Positions 1 to 12,700 of a DNA stretch of 64,000 bases are shown piece by piece (within the stretch, counting starts at the first letter, position 1; every line of letters starts with the position of its first letter). Below the pieces are notes generated by a model that was given only the letters and a program-made list of their open reading frames with translations, made no database searches and was not told the origin of the DNA. The position numbers and the translations under genes were made by a program. Source of the DNA: Pristionchus mayeri (Eukaryota > Nematoda > Chromadorea > Rhabditida > Neodiplogasteridae); the NCBI GenBank assembly GCA_036245805.1, contig BTRK01000005.1, positions 30,795,469 to 30,859,468 on the forward strand. Reading direction: 5' to 3'.

Positions 1-960
1 GGATACAGAAAGATATTCAACTCTCTCATATTTGCATGATTTCCTGACTCTTGGTGTTAGATTGATGTGAAGACGATGCAGTCTCTCAGTCATTGATTCC
101 TCTTTCCGAAATTAATCCCACCTCTTTGCATCTGCATCGTAGTTATTGTAGTTATTCATAGCTAGCAGAAGATTCGAGAATTCCTCCATCTACAAAATGT
201 TAAAGGGGTGCTCCGGAGAATGTTTGGCCAACCGTAGTGACCCAGTGGATGTTGTAGAGCTCACTCACCTGATCAGAAATTACTTTGTACGACGTTTCAC
301 AGACGACTCTGGGGCTATTTACATACGCGCAAAGTTCATTGACGGCGCAGGGTAGTGGCTTGCTCATTTATGTTTCACTCGTTCTTCTTATTTATCGTCT
401 CTTTCTCGTGGTAAATTCGCTACAGTTTCCCGCTGAGAGCGCAGAATTTTCGTGGTGGGACCCCGTTACATTCATTCCCCGGATCACTCCTTTAAGCAAT
501 AACCTCATAATCAACAATCTGTCTCACTCAAACTTTACCGGGGCAAGATCAAAGAACAACAAACCTTAGCGTCACGGGCTTGCCTTTTCTTGATGGTCTG
601 AATGAGCAAGAATTAGCTATTTCTCTCATATGCTCACAGGACGAGAATTCCCATTATGTGCACCACGCATTATGGGAACCGTCGTCCACACCACATACTC
701 ACTAGGAACCCGACGAGTGCTGCCAACACGCCGATGAGAGCCGTGATGCACAGTGCTGACGTCTATGATTGGACCAGAGGAACGACGGATGAGAATCCTG
801 AAAGATTTGAGAGGCGACGTAATAGAATAGTGCAGTGCCCTCACCCATTTCAGACGATCGACCGCTCGCGAACGCGCGACGAGAGGGAAGTGAATGACCG
901 AGAGGATGGGAGGGAGGGGGGAGAGGGGGGAGAATGAGAGATAGAGAGAGGGGGAAGAGA
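1..960. repeat. Degenerate copy of the 8.0-8.7 kb segment
   Basis: This block matches 8020-8690 in the same orientation. The shared parts are a stretch ending in 'attcctccatct', the 'aaagaacaacaaacctt' stretch, 'cgcattatgggaaccgtcgt' and the purine-rich tail of gagagg repeats. In the 8 kb copy the first part is an exon of a minus-strand gene. Here the same exon is altered and probably not coding. I infer a segmental duplication in which the 5' part of the minus-strand locus was copied about 8 kb away. No intact reading frame survives across the whole block. Confidence 0.7.
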
Positions 961-980
961 GAGATCTAAGACCGAAGAGT

Positions 981-1237
981 CATTAAAGGAGGAGTAAACT
1001 CAAAATTCAATTTTTGAAGATATCATATCCACTGCCTAGAGCTCCACAACGATAAGAAGCTCCGAAATTTTCACATTGATATCTCCATTCCGAACAGAGT
1101 TATCGCTAGTTGGCAGGGAGCCAGATCAGGGAAAGCTCAGGGAAGGGGGCGAGATAGCACGCGACTTGAAGAGAGTGCGTCCATAGGTGAAACATATTCC
1201 AACTGGCCGAGCGTTTGCATTTACTCCTCCTTTAATG
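981..1237. mobile_element. Short TIR element (MITE-like)
   Basis: The ends are inverted copies of TTAAAGGAGGAGTAAA with about 220 bp of non-coding DNA between them. A related terminus (TTAAAGAAGGAG) is found at 15209 and near 22565. No transposase is encoded, and a target duplication cannot be assigned because the ends are symmetrical. Confidence 0.65.
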
Positions 1238-1656
1238 ATCAAAGATATATTAAGTTGAAAAAGTCTTCGAATTGTTGAATATTGAATGCTAATTTTTCAT
1301 TTCATTAATACCCCGTGAAAGAGAAAAATGAATAGACATCGTTAATTCATCATTGAGCTTTGAAATAAAAGAAGTATAATTGATTCTGCATATCGATGGG
1401 TTACACTGTGCTGGACTGCGATAAGGTCGCCCATGGCACCTATGCAGCTGGATCGGGTGAGGAAACAGGAGAAGTAGTGATGAGTAGAAGCCCAATGAGT
1501 TGCATGAGTGGATTGCTTTCGTTTTATAATCAACTGTGATTTTTTGGTTATTTTGTTAAGAAATTGACATTACTCTTGTGTGGGAAGAAAGTATGGCAAC
1601 CAAGGAATTCATCCTTGTAACATTTCATTCCTCTTTCTATTTCGTACTCTCTGCAG

Positions 1657-2778
1657 ATCTCGTGAAGGAGATCTCCCTCGCTTTTCCCTCTGTGGTGAAT
1701 GAGAAGGAGGAAGTGGACAGACGAGCACTCGGAGACATAGTATTCAATGATACCGTGAGTATTCCGATCGATTTTACGCTCTGGAAAACAGTAGGGAGAG
1801 ACGTAAAAGCCAATGAAATGAAATCGTGACATTGTTTCTACTTAATTATAAAATTATATGTGCGTCTCACAGCGAAAATCGTACTGTAATCTGATGTGTA
1901 AGGGCTCAATCTCTATCAATTTTGCAGTCGAAGAGACTGTAGCTGAACCGACTCGTGTCGCCGGCAGTGCTCAAGGCAGTGCAGTCAGAGCTGGACAAGG
2001 TATACTGTAGGAGAGGAATGGGATCGATAACTAAATGATGGTGACAGGTTTTGATAAAAATGAACTATTCCACTTGGTAAAAGTATGGTCAAAGCCAGAC
2101 TCTTTGAAATAATAATGTTTTGCATATCATAAAATTCTACTGTGCACCCAAATAACTTGTTGCTTCAGTGATGCATTTTTTTCACGTTTCTGCTGTTCTT
2201 GCCAACCACGTTCATCCTTGCAGATCCCCTCCTCTAACGTGGTCTTCATTGAGGCTGCTGCTCTGGTCGAGGCTGGCTGGCTAAGAGATCTCCACGAGAC
2301 ATGGACCATGTTCTGTGCAAGGTACGGTAGCATCACGGGTACTGTAGCTGATCTATTTGTGATCATTTGAGAAAAGTAGGGCACTGAATATGTGGATTAC
2401 TGGAGATTATCGATTTGAGGGCGGAGGAGCTTCGAAGAGTGCAGCAGAGAGACAGACTGGATGAGAAACAGGTGAGGATTACTATGGAAAAGGCGAAATA
2501 TGATGATACAACAATAGCTTAAATCTTCTAATTAGCTGCTGATACAACAATAGCTTAAATAACAAAAGTATGTCCATTTTTCCTCGGTTAGGGAAAATGA
2601 GAGAGTACAACCCATTCTCACTCCTCGATTGTAGGCAGGGGCTCGCGTCTCCTCTCAGATCTCTAATAGAGAGAGAATCGAAGTTTCCCATGTGGCCATC
2701 TGCTCTGATTGGGAGAGAGAAGTTACCAGATAACAAGTTAGAAAAGCAGTGGAATTACTCGAGAAGAGGAGAAAGTAA
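1657..2778 (+). pseudogene. Dephospho-CoA kinase (CoA synthase) C-terminal region, disrupted
   Basis: Five exon-like blocks in order give the C-terminal half of a dephospho-CoA kinase domain, which phosphorylates dephospho-CoA in the last step of CoA synthesis. They are 1657-1754 (EVDRRALGDIVFNDT), 1928-1999 (LVSPAVLKAV), 2224-2321 (NVVFIEAAALVEAGW), 2420-2471 (ELRRVQQRDRL) and 2635-2778 (ending QVRKAVELLEKRRK). These match the family's order (IDR..LG..VF, HPAV, EAALL.E.GW, RRV..RD, QV.K...LL), and splice phases agree between blocks. Two in-frame stops break the frame, TAG at 1940-1942 and TAA at 2731-2733. The ATP-binding P-loop exon is not seen upstream, where repeats lie instead. I therefore call a decayed copy. 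Two sequence errors in a real gene are the alternative. Confidence 0.75.
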
Positions 2779-2930
2779 ATTACGGTAGTATATTTGAATA
2801 CGATAGAATTGTGTCATAATGAGTGTATGATGAAATCATAGATTAAGATTGTATTGATTTTATTCGTAAGGAAATTGTATGGAGACTAATTTCAACGTAA
2901 CTTCGTGGTTGTATAAAATGTCTTTACAGG

Positions 2931-4508
2931 TATTTAAGAGACCCTCCACGACAGAATGTAAGAACTGTGCAGAGGCCCACGGATGGTGAAAAATTCGATA
3001 ATTTCCAAACTTTTTTTCTGAAGTGTTGGCACCGAGTGCTGATTGACGGCCGCAATAGCTAAGGTCAGAGGTCGATTTTGAAAAAGTTTCGGATGCACCC
3101 AATTTTTGGGGTCGAAAAAGTTGATATCCCAGAATGATATGGAGAATACATATTCTGGTGTATTTTCACTCGTAGGTAACGAATTTGCATGTTAAAATGC
3201 GAAAAATTGCGAAACAAAACAGCTATCGTCAAAAAACCAATATTTCGACTACATTTTGGAAGATCGAAAAAAATTGAAAAATTTCGGAGTGTTCTAACTA
3301 TGATTTTCGAAATTTACGCAAAAAACTATATTAGATCTGAATTTTTCAGATTTTAAAAAAAATACACTTTTTCGGAAAGTTGATTGAAAGTACGCCAAAG
3401 TGGACTAAATGCCATATATGGAGTCAGGTAATTCTGAATATTGGGCCAGTTTTTGCATCCATTGGACTAGAAACAGTTTTAAATATGAAAACATAACATT
3501 TTCCGTCTTTTGAGATTTGTGGAACCTTTGAAAAGTGAATTCTGAAAAATTCTGAAATTTCATGCTGAACCCATTACTAGGATATTTGGAATTTTTTCTT
3601 CAAAGAATTTATGCAAAAACACATCAAAATCAAAGCTTAAAACGCTGATATCGATATGTAGTATCAAAAAATATTATAAATACAGCTTTCCAATACACGG
3701 TCAATTGCCAATGTCTCAGAAAACCTTGATTTTTGGCCAAAAATATGAATTTTTGAGCCCACAAACTTTCATTTTCGTTTTGGTGCGAAAATATGTTCAA
3801 ATTTGTTTTCTACGGGTCGAAATACGTCAGAAAATCCTTAGTCCGGCTTACTTTGTGAATTCTGAATTTTTGGTATCACAACCAGGGAGCAAAAAATGAG
3901 TTTTTGAATTTTTGATATTTTTCGCTATTTTTAGGTTCTATCACAATGAAAATGTAACTATTACTAATTTAGAACTGTTTCTATTCCAATGAACGCTTAA
4001 GGTGGCCCAATATTCACAATTACCTGACGCCCTATATGGCATTTAGGCCACTTTGGCGTACTTTCAATCAACTTTCCGAAAAAGTGTATTTTTTTAAAAA
4101 TCTGAAAAATTCAGATCTAGTATAGTTTTTTGCGTAGATTTCGAAAATCATAGTTAGAACACTCCGAAATTTTTCAATTTTTTTCGATCTTCCAAAATGT
4201 TGTCGAAAAATTGGTTTTTTGACGATAGCTGTTTTGTTTCGCAATTTTTCGCATGTTAACATGCAAATTCGTTACCTACGAGTGAAAATACACCAGAATA
4301 TGTATTTTCCATATCATTCTGGGATATCAACTTTTTCGACCCCAAAAACTGGGGTATCCGAAACTTTTTCAAAATCGACCTCTGACCTTAGCTATTGCGG
4401 CCGTCAATCAGCACTCGGTACCAACACTTCAGAAAAAAAGTTTGGAAATTATCGAATTTTTCACCATCCGTGGACCTGGTACGTTCTCTGGTGGAGGGTC
4501 TCTTAAAT
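2931..4508. mobile_element. 1.6 kb foldback element
   Basis: The left arm (2931 to about 3420) is repeated in inverted orientation at about 4030-4508. It starts TTTAAGAGACCCTCCA and the right end is its complement. The flanks read TA on both sides, as expected for a Tc1/mariner-type insertion, though the ends do not look like a classical mariner. The 600 bp between the arms is AT-rich and non-coding. No transposase is present. Transcription through it would give a hairpin of about 480 bp. Confidence 0.8.
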
Positions 4509-4704
4509 AATAAAAATGAAATCTTCTCAAGATTGCTCCGTAATATTTGATTTAATTGATTGGAAGGAGACTTCACTTTAGTATACCCACATACAATTTT
4601 GGATTTTGTGTACTGAATCTCATGTGTTACATGTATGCTACTTTATTCTATGATCGTGATTAGTATTAAGACAATTCTGGGTACTCTTGAGACACCACTG
4701 CATC

Positions 4705-7700
4705 TCAGAGTGGATGGTCGATAATCTTCATAAGCGACGCCTTCTTGTCCTCGTCCAACGTCATGGCGATTTGTCGGATGCGAGACGCGAAAGGCTTCAT
4801 CGCCTCTGCAATGGAAGGGAACAAGGAGGTCGATAAGATCAGACTCGATTCAAATTTTCGATCGTGTCTATTGGATTTCAATGTGGTTGATTGTGGATTG
4901 AGGAGGAGGATACGAAGGGCGTGATGTTCTCGATGAGAAGTTCTCACCTCCATGGTCAATTGCAAACTGAATGAGGTTACTGGCCATTTCCAGCTTGACT
5001 TCCGTCGTCTTGCAGCCACAACCTGATATTCATTTTGCTTGCAGCATAATATTAGTTAATAACAAAATTGAGTCAAATAGGAAGGAAGAGTGTATTTGAT
5101 TAGTCAATTGCTCACTCTTCGGATCGCCTTTGGATTCAATTATGGAGAGGATGGGCGGGAGGAGAGTCGAGATGAAGGGGCGGAATGATTTGTCCATTAC
5201 TGTGGCGATCGATCGGAGGTTTGACGAGAATGAGGATATATGGAGGAGAGAGACGTAGAGAGGGAGAGGAAGGGCAGCCAGGTGAGAGATAACCTGTATT
5301 TGAAAGATGATTAGCATATTTCATTCATACATGTTCTTCTCTATCTCAATTAGCAATAATATTGTGATATTCGGCTCGAACCTCAGTAAGGGAAGGAGCC
5401 AACGACGGGTGTTCCAGTCCACTCACGAGGGCAAACCATCGGAAGACAGAGTATAGTAGTCTCTCCTGAAGGGACAATTTCCGATCCAGTGCACATTTAA
5501 ATTACTTTATCTTCGTATTTCAGAAATTTCTACATGCTACAGATGCCGATAGTTGTGTTTTGTTGTATTGTTCCTCCACATTGGTTGTAAAGAGTGCAAG
5601 CTATCTATTGTGAAACTCGAACTCTACAGCAGCGCCCTATATCACAGTCTTTGATTTTGCTTACCGCCTGCTTTTCATCCGTGCAATTCTTGTAGATTTT
5701 GCGCACTGGTTCAACCAATGCCCCGAACATCATCATCTTCGACTTCTGCGAATTCTTCGTCCCCACTGCACAAATTGCATCCATCATCTGCAGTGAGCGA
5801 ATAATTCATTTTGCAAAGATTTTGTAATAATATTTTCTGAACTGCATTATATTTTTATATAAAAATATGGCTTACGGTGCCCAACAGGCAGAACTGCTTG
5901 TTCGTCAGCACAGATTGATAATTTGCGAGGAGGGAAGTCTCCAGATCGCGAAGAATATCCTCGAAGGGTACCGATTCCAGCAGCCATTCATTAATCTGCA
6001 ATAAATACATGCATATAATAAAATAGCTTCTCATTCGCATAATTTAATTCCATTTCCTCACTACGCGCGGATTTTGAAACACCACAGTTTACTAAAACAC
6101 AAGCGAGCGTCAAATTCTTAACAAAACATTCGTTACGCAAATAGCAATCTTTCAACGCCTTCTCCCTAGCCCTCCACCCATTCTTTATGCATTCCATAAA
6201 TTGAGCAAAATTCAGTGAAGATTCGAATGTGCTCCCTTTGCTTTCGCTGTTTACTCGTTTCAGCTCACATAGCAGGCGAAGACGGAAGCAGTGTGAGCAG
6301 CCACTCGAGGGATCGAATCGGAGAGGAGACGGGAGAGGGAAACGAGCACCTGCGAGAAGATATCCAAATGAGTGTATGGGGTGATTTCCATCTTATGAGA
6401 GTATATGGATGATGCTCTTCTTCGAAAATTTATATTTTTTTCTATACTGCAACTTCATTTTACGAAATCTAAAAGTTAAAAAAGAATTATGCAAAAGTTT
6501 ACTGCCTGCTGTGCCAACTATTGCATCTACTCATCCACACTGGCCAAGCAGTGCCATGCTTTGTATATATGTGATGTACCTTGTTCACGTTAGTCGTAGT
6601 CTGTTGATGATTGTTGCAATCCGTGATGAGAACTTTCAAGGCGCGCACGGACTCGTCACGCACGCGCGGGTGCTGAATACACTTATTTCCCATATTTATG
6701 TTATTTGTATTATACATATTTATAGTTTTTGAAGACATTCTTCTGGTAAAATTTATTTTTTAATGCTGCAGTCTTGGACTTACACAGCACACAACACCTG
6801 ACCATCCACGGGGATCCGTACCTGGTCGGAGAGCATGCAGATCAGGTTAGCAAGTATCTCCTCGTATTCGGTGCTCCGAGTGCTCCTTCTAGCTATGGCC
6901 ACCAGCCATCGAATCCCGCCAATTCGATGCTTCCAGTGGTCTAAATGTGAGAAACGGAGATCCACCTTGGATCACGTCGAATTCTCCCACTAGAAGCATG
7001 TCTAGGAAGATACACGGACAAAGTAATAAAGTGTTGTTGAGTTGGGAATAAGCTCACGCACCATCATAGATCAATTCGAAAGAGCCCTTCTTCATGTGTG
7101 GAATAAGATTCTCGTTGTCATTCACAGTGCTTCTGCGATGCTCTTCCTCTTTCGACGAGTACCTCAAGTTACCCTCTCAGCTTTATTTATTTAGTAATAT
7201 TGTTTTACGCAGTTTCCTTGCGATAGTCATGGTCCTCTTGCCCACTCGGATGCATCTCCCTTCACAGTCTCCGCAGCCATCATGCGTCGCACTGTAAAAA
7301 GGGTAATAGTCTAAATGCATGCTCATTAATTATGAGAATGAGTAGGTTGCTTTTGAATTATGAATAATCACAGCGTATTCCACTTACATATGCTAGGGAT
7401 TTCCACTATTCCAATCATCTCATTGGTGCAGATTACTGCAATAATATCAACGGCGGAGCTTCTAGGGCTGTCTTTCTCGCAATCCTCACAGGCCTGAAAT
7501 GTTTGTTTTGAGATATAATAAATGTAAATTGTAAGGTAATTATTTGTTTGTGAAACTAATAGTATACTGTTTATGACAAACGCTAAACGAGAACTATTAA
7601 ATCTTATGAACCTTCAAAAGTTGCTCAATGAAGAGGGCAAATCGATCCTTTCCGAGCACCGACACAACTCTTTCATCTTTCTCCTTGATCATACTACTCA

Positions 7701-8196
7701 TTTGACACAGCGCTTTTGCGTGAATCTGCAAAAGTGGCCTTGTGGTGATCACAAAACAAAAAACAACCTCTCTATATTTGGGATCGAGGAAGAGTTCGGT
7801 GAGTGAATTAATCTTGTCCTCTTCGGCCATCGCGTCAAATTTCGCCTTGGCTTCTATCCTGAAGTTTTCGATTTTACACCGAAATATGGACGATTATGAT
7901 AAGGAGATCTATTAATTTGTGTCCTTTGTACTCGATCTAGCTGCATTGTTTGTTATTTTCAAATTTCATTGTTATCTCTCTCGGCAAGGAAAGAAGAGGT
8001 AGAGAGATGGGAGATCATACAGAAAGATATTCAACTTTCTCATATTTGCATCTCTCCGTGCCTGACTCTTGGTGTTGGAATGATGATGAAGTCTCTGAGT
8101 CATAGACTTCACATTTCCGCAATTCATCCCACCTCTGCTCAGCGTCTTCCGTTCGGTAGCTATCCATGGCGAGAAGCAGTCTGCTCAATTCCTCCA
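4705..8196 (-). CDS. Multi-exon helical-repeat (HEAT-like) protein, unidentified
   Basis: On the minus strand about ten exon-like blocks with consistent splice sites run from about 8196 down to a stop at 4705. In order they lie near 8015-8196, 7600-7830, 7430-7500, 6790-6960, 6590-6680, 6090-6195, 5880-5997, 5660-5785, 5380-5480, 5110-5300, 4948-5022 and 4705-4805. Pieces such as RIGGIRWLVAIARR, RVRDESVRALKVLI and RLLYSVFRWFALVSG are leucine-rich amphipathic helices like those of HEAT/ARM proteins. The last residues are MKIIDHPL. I do not recognise the family. The ATG at 8196 follows an acceptor (ttttgcag), so the true start may be further upstream. The span could also contain two genes. Confidence 0.5.
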
Positions 8197-8379
8197 TCTG
8201 CAAAATTATTTAAATTATTAACCGGGCTTTATTGATTCACATCAGCCACTATTCTACTGCCGAAGATCAAAGATCAAAGAACAACAAACCTTTGCTTCAC
8301 GGGCTTACCTCGTCTTGATGACCTGAATGAACAAGATTACTCATAGGACGATAATTCCTTTTATTTGCACCACGCATTA

Positions 8380-8690
8380 TGGGAACCGTCGTCCACACCA
8401 AACACTCACTAGGAACCCGACGAGAGCTGCCAACACGCCGATGAGAGCCGTGATGCCCAGTGCTGTCGTCCATGATTGGACACCATGAAATCCTGAATGA
8501 TTGGAGAGGCGACGTAATAGAATAGTGCAGTGCCCTCACCCATCTCTGCCAATTCCTATGGCGGTCGACCGCTCGCGAACGGGTGAAGGAAGGGAAGTGA
8601 ATGATCGAGAGGATGAGAGGGAGGGGGGGGGAATGAGGGATGGGGGGGGAGAATGAGGGAGAGAGATCAAAAGTCAAAGATTAATGGAAA
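8380..8690 (-). CDS. Possible exon with one transmembrane helix
   Basis: On the minus strand a strongly hydrophobic stretch (ITALIGVLAALVGFLVSVW) is encoded near 8400-8475, after a possible acceptor and before a possible donor (CTA|GTGAGT). The same peptide with few changes is encoded near 680-755 in the duplicated segment, so it looks conserved at protein level. It could be a 5' exon of the helical-repeat gene just downstream or a separate small membrane protein. The frame beyond the hydrophobic core is open but low-complexity. I cannot assign a family. Confidence 0.35.
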
Positions 8691-8775
8691 GGAATAAGAA
8701 AAAATAAATAGGAAAGAAGATCAAAGATTATAAGAAAGACGAGGAAAGATCAGAATCATCAAAGATGGTCGATAG

Positions 8776-9028
8776 TAGGGATGGCCAAATGGATACGGAT
8801 TATCCATTTCAAAGCGACACATGGCGCGCGATCAAGCGAATAATCCGAACTATCCGTTTTACTATCCGGATAATCCGTTCTGTTCGGATAATTCAAGCCT
8901 CTTTTAGTGCATCGCGCGCGCGTCGAGGCGGTTTGGATAGTCAATGGATAGTAGATAATCCAAATCGCCGCGACGCGCGTGCATTTGCTAAAGGATAATC
9001 CACTATCCGAGCCGTATTGCCATCCCTA
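8776..9028. mobile_element. hAT-type MITE, 253 bp
   Basis: The terminal inverted repeats begin TAGGGATGGCCAAATGG and end with the complement. They are flanked by an exact 8-bp direct repeat, GTCGATAG (8768-8775 and 9029-9036). Eight-base duplications and TAGGG-type ends are typical of hAT transposons. The interior is a run of inverted 'ggataatcc' motifs and codes for nothing. Confidence 0.9.
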
Positions 9029-9249
9029 GTCGATAGGTAAAATATTTGTGCTTCGTGCACATATTTCCTTGAGATTATAGGTGGATATCGTATATGTGTC
9101 GTATTCCTATATACAGTGAGTGTATGCATACGTACCCACGATCCCTTCCCATGGCAAGTAAAAGTGGGTAACGCAGAAGAAGATGAAGCAGCTATATTTG
9201 AATCCCTTTAGATTGAAACAAAACTTCAGCAGTTCTAATTGGTTCACAC

Positions 9250-9470
9250 TAGTGATGCCAAATCGGATTGAAGCCGGCTTCAAAACCGCTATTCAAACCG
9301 GCTTGAAGCCGGATTCAACCCGGATTTTCAACGGTGAAGCCGGCTTGAAGGACCTGGATGGTCCTGGATGGTCCTTCAACCCGGAAGGTCCTTCAATCCG
9401 GCTTCATCGTTGAATGTCCGGGTTGAATGCCGATTCAAGCCGGCTTGCCGATTCCGTTTTGGCATCACTA
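9250..9470. mobile_element. hAT-type MITE, 221 bp
   Basis: The ends are TAGTGATGCCAAA and its complement, flanked by an exact 8-bp repeat GTTCACAC (9242-9249 and 9471-9478). The interior is made of short inverted 'gccggcttgaa' modules, giving a strong hairpin. A second isolated copy of the terminus starts at 9535, just after the inverted target motif GTGTGAAC. Confidence 0.88.
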
Positions 9471-9779
9471 GTTCACACATATTGGAAATTGTATACCAAT
9501 TCTGTAATTCATCTCAAGATATGTGTGAACTAGTGATGCCAAAACGGAAAAATAGCACATGATGAACTCAAAAAATGCACGAGAAAACACTAAAATTAAT
9601 TTAATTTGGAATTCAAATTGCTTTCTCGAATTGTTATTTCTCACGTCGCAATTCAATTATCTTTCAAATAAAATTTCATTCGCTCCTCTCCCTCCATTCA
9701 TTTCTACTCTTTCCCCTCTCCGAAGTGGTCGACAGGCCATTCCTGCCCACTTCACCCCTTCTATCTGCAAGTAGCAAGG

Positions 9780-12700
9780 ATGTCATCCAAGAATGCAGTC
9801 AAGCGAAAGGTTTGTAGCATTCAGCACCAATGACTCAGCTTTTGGCTTCTATGTTCTTTCCCTTGCAGACAACCACATCGAGCGACAGCCCAGTCCAGAA
9901 GAAAAGCGCATCGACTGAGGAGGTATGTGCCTCATTTAGATGGAGGCAAATCACCAATACTTAATTCCTATCGTCCAAAGCTATCATAATCGATTGCACT
10001 GGATCAGATGCTGAATCAGATTTATGATTTCATAACTAGCCTCTACTTTTCTCTATTCCAGGAGAACTCTCGATCGATTTCCCGCGCCTTCTATCGGGTG
10101 CGATTATTCATTCATTGGAAATTTCAATATTCCCAATATTTTTTGTTTTAAAAATAATAAAAAAATACTACAAAAAATGTTGAATTATATCTAACATTAA
10201 TAGATATACTCAGACGTTCCCTCCTGAACTGGTCGACCGAATCGTAGCGAATCTCGACGGGACGAGTCGTCTCCTCCTCTACCTGGCACACGCTCATCCG
10301 AGTGAACTCGATGCTTCCTTCGCTCGCATCAAGGACAAGTCCGGAACCTCGAATCTCTCCATACGCGAATCGATCGTAGAGGTAGGCCATGATTATGTGC
10401 ACTACGTCGGATGAGAACTATGACACCATGCCGACTTTGATATATCAAAGGTGGCATTATGTTATAGTTCTCGTCCGACCATTTACCAGTGTGATATGCA
10501 TCAACCATCGATTTGACTGTTGAGTATCCTAAAAATGAGGAGTTTTGCACGAGCTGTTAGTGTACGATGACGATACGATCAATATTTGGGTATCAAATAA
10601 TATTTTGAGGCTCCGAACACGGGCAGGGTCACTCGCAGTGTCCAGAAGACGATTCACGTGTGCAGTCTTGCATTTTTAATAATAAAAGTTTTTTTAGAAA
10701 GCGATTGTGGTCGAGTTCGAGCTCACTGATGGCCCGCAATTGCATCATCACTTCGATAGACGGTGAATACTTGTTGTAATTGTTGATGGCTGACGCATCT
10801 GAGCTCCTGCGCGTCATCCAAGTGACGACGAATCTGGAAGCAGTCATCTGCAAGGTATCGTATACTAGGGTTGGCAAGGAGAGGTTACGTGCTCGTTAAA
10901 CTCCCCTACTCTTATTTCGCAATCCGAGGAGGGGGAGGCGTAACGAAACCTCCCCTCGTATTGCCAACTCTATCGTATACCACCCGACTTGCAGTATTCT
11001 ACGAAATATCATTCAACCTTTGCATTAGCGGCCTTTGTAGTGCGGTTCAGTAGCAGCTTACCGATAGATGCTCTCTCCGGTTGTTAGAGCAATGATAATG
11101 AGTGTGTACAATGGATCAGAGTGATTTGGCAAATTGCCAAGAGCGAAAAAATGACTTAATTTCAGTTGGATTTGACTCGCACCGAAGGCCTCATCGATCT
11201 GATCCACCTGATCGACTGCTCGTCACTGACGATCGAGCACCAAGTGGCGAAGAGCGACCTCGATCGACGCTCCGGATTCAAGGTGCGACCCTTCGGCACT
11301 TCTCGAACTACTCGCCACCTCCTCCCCCCTATCGTATCCCGTCCCTTCTCCGAAACCAACATCGCGGAGGAATACCTAGAAATGAGTGGAGTAGAAGGTG
11401 ATGGGTATGTAATCCGACAAATAATCCAAGAAGTGGATGTATGTACTTATCCCGAAGACTGGCCTGAATGGATTCTCAATCCAAATGCATAAACAAACGG
11501 CACTTCTTCGGTTTCTGGCCACCCTCCCCTTTCCCTCATTTAGCCCACACCTCTCTAGGTATTCCTCCCTGATTTTCGACCGCCCAACCCCTCAATGATG
11601 GGCGGGGATGGGGAATGAGAGGGGGGGGGGGTGGACAGAAACCGAAGAAGTGCCAATAAAACTAAGCGTGTATATTTTCCCATTGATAGTATTGAGAGAG
11701 TGGAAGAGGCAGCGACGATCGACATGGATTTCTTCACGTCCAATGACGACTTCTTCCCCTCGGTCACCAATCTGACCATCAGGAATGCTCGGATGGCTGA
11801 GAAGGATTACGTGTCCATCGTCGAGGTTATTAATCGACAACTATTTAAATGCTCATTAGATACAACAAGTAATTTATCTTATTTGGTATTTCATAACAAA
11901 AACAATTTTTAAACCAAGGAATTTGTGTTGCAGCTATTTACTTGCAGTGGATAAGGGAGTTGAAAGTGGAGAACTTCGCTTTCGAGTTCACTGCGGAGAG
12001 TGTCGCTCTCCTGGAATTCATCACCATCGCAGATCAGGTCTTCGGCTTGGGAAGGATCAGGGGAAGACTGAACGGTGAGGCCATCGAATGAAACTGAAGA
12101 AACTCCCCTGGTGACGAGTCTCATCGAAACTTGTCGTAACTCCAATTAGGCCTAAGATTGCGCATCTCCATATGTTGTTTATTGTTATATCCTTCCCCAG
12201 ACATTTGCCAGTCATGATTATTTACACGACCTAGATTTACATTCCTTACTAACTGTGGTTCCGTTTCAGGTACAAATCAACTCACTACTAACAAGGCCAA
12301 CTGTGAGGTGAGGTAAAATCGAATAGTTACAAATTGGTAGATCATTTTCATGTTTAAATATCAATTAATTGCCATTGTAAGTATATGATTTTTATGCCAC
12401 GATCCTTTATGTATCGTCTAGCAAATGTTGTAGTAAAACACGAAAAACATACCAGACAACATTCGTAAAATATGCTCAGTCAATAACGGAAGTGAGCAGC
12501 AAAGTTCAAATTGAAGGTCGCTTGCCTCAAGTGGATACATTTGCCCTATGGATTGCAGATGAAGAGCGGTGCTTGGCTTCTCATGGTCAGTCCTAGCCAC
12601 GCCCCCCCCCCCACCGACTCTCCTCGTTTTGCATGCTCTCTCGCCGGTCAGACGGAGCGAGAGAGCACGCGAAATGAAGAGAGCAGTGTGTATCTGGGCT

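Noticed and set aside
656..937. Open frame in the left duplicated segment on the plus strand
   Set aside because: It is low-complexity (arginine- and glutamate-rich from gagagg repeats), and the conserved coding signal is on the opposite strand.
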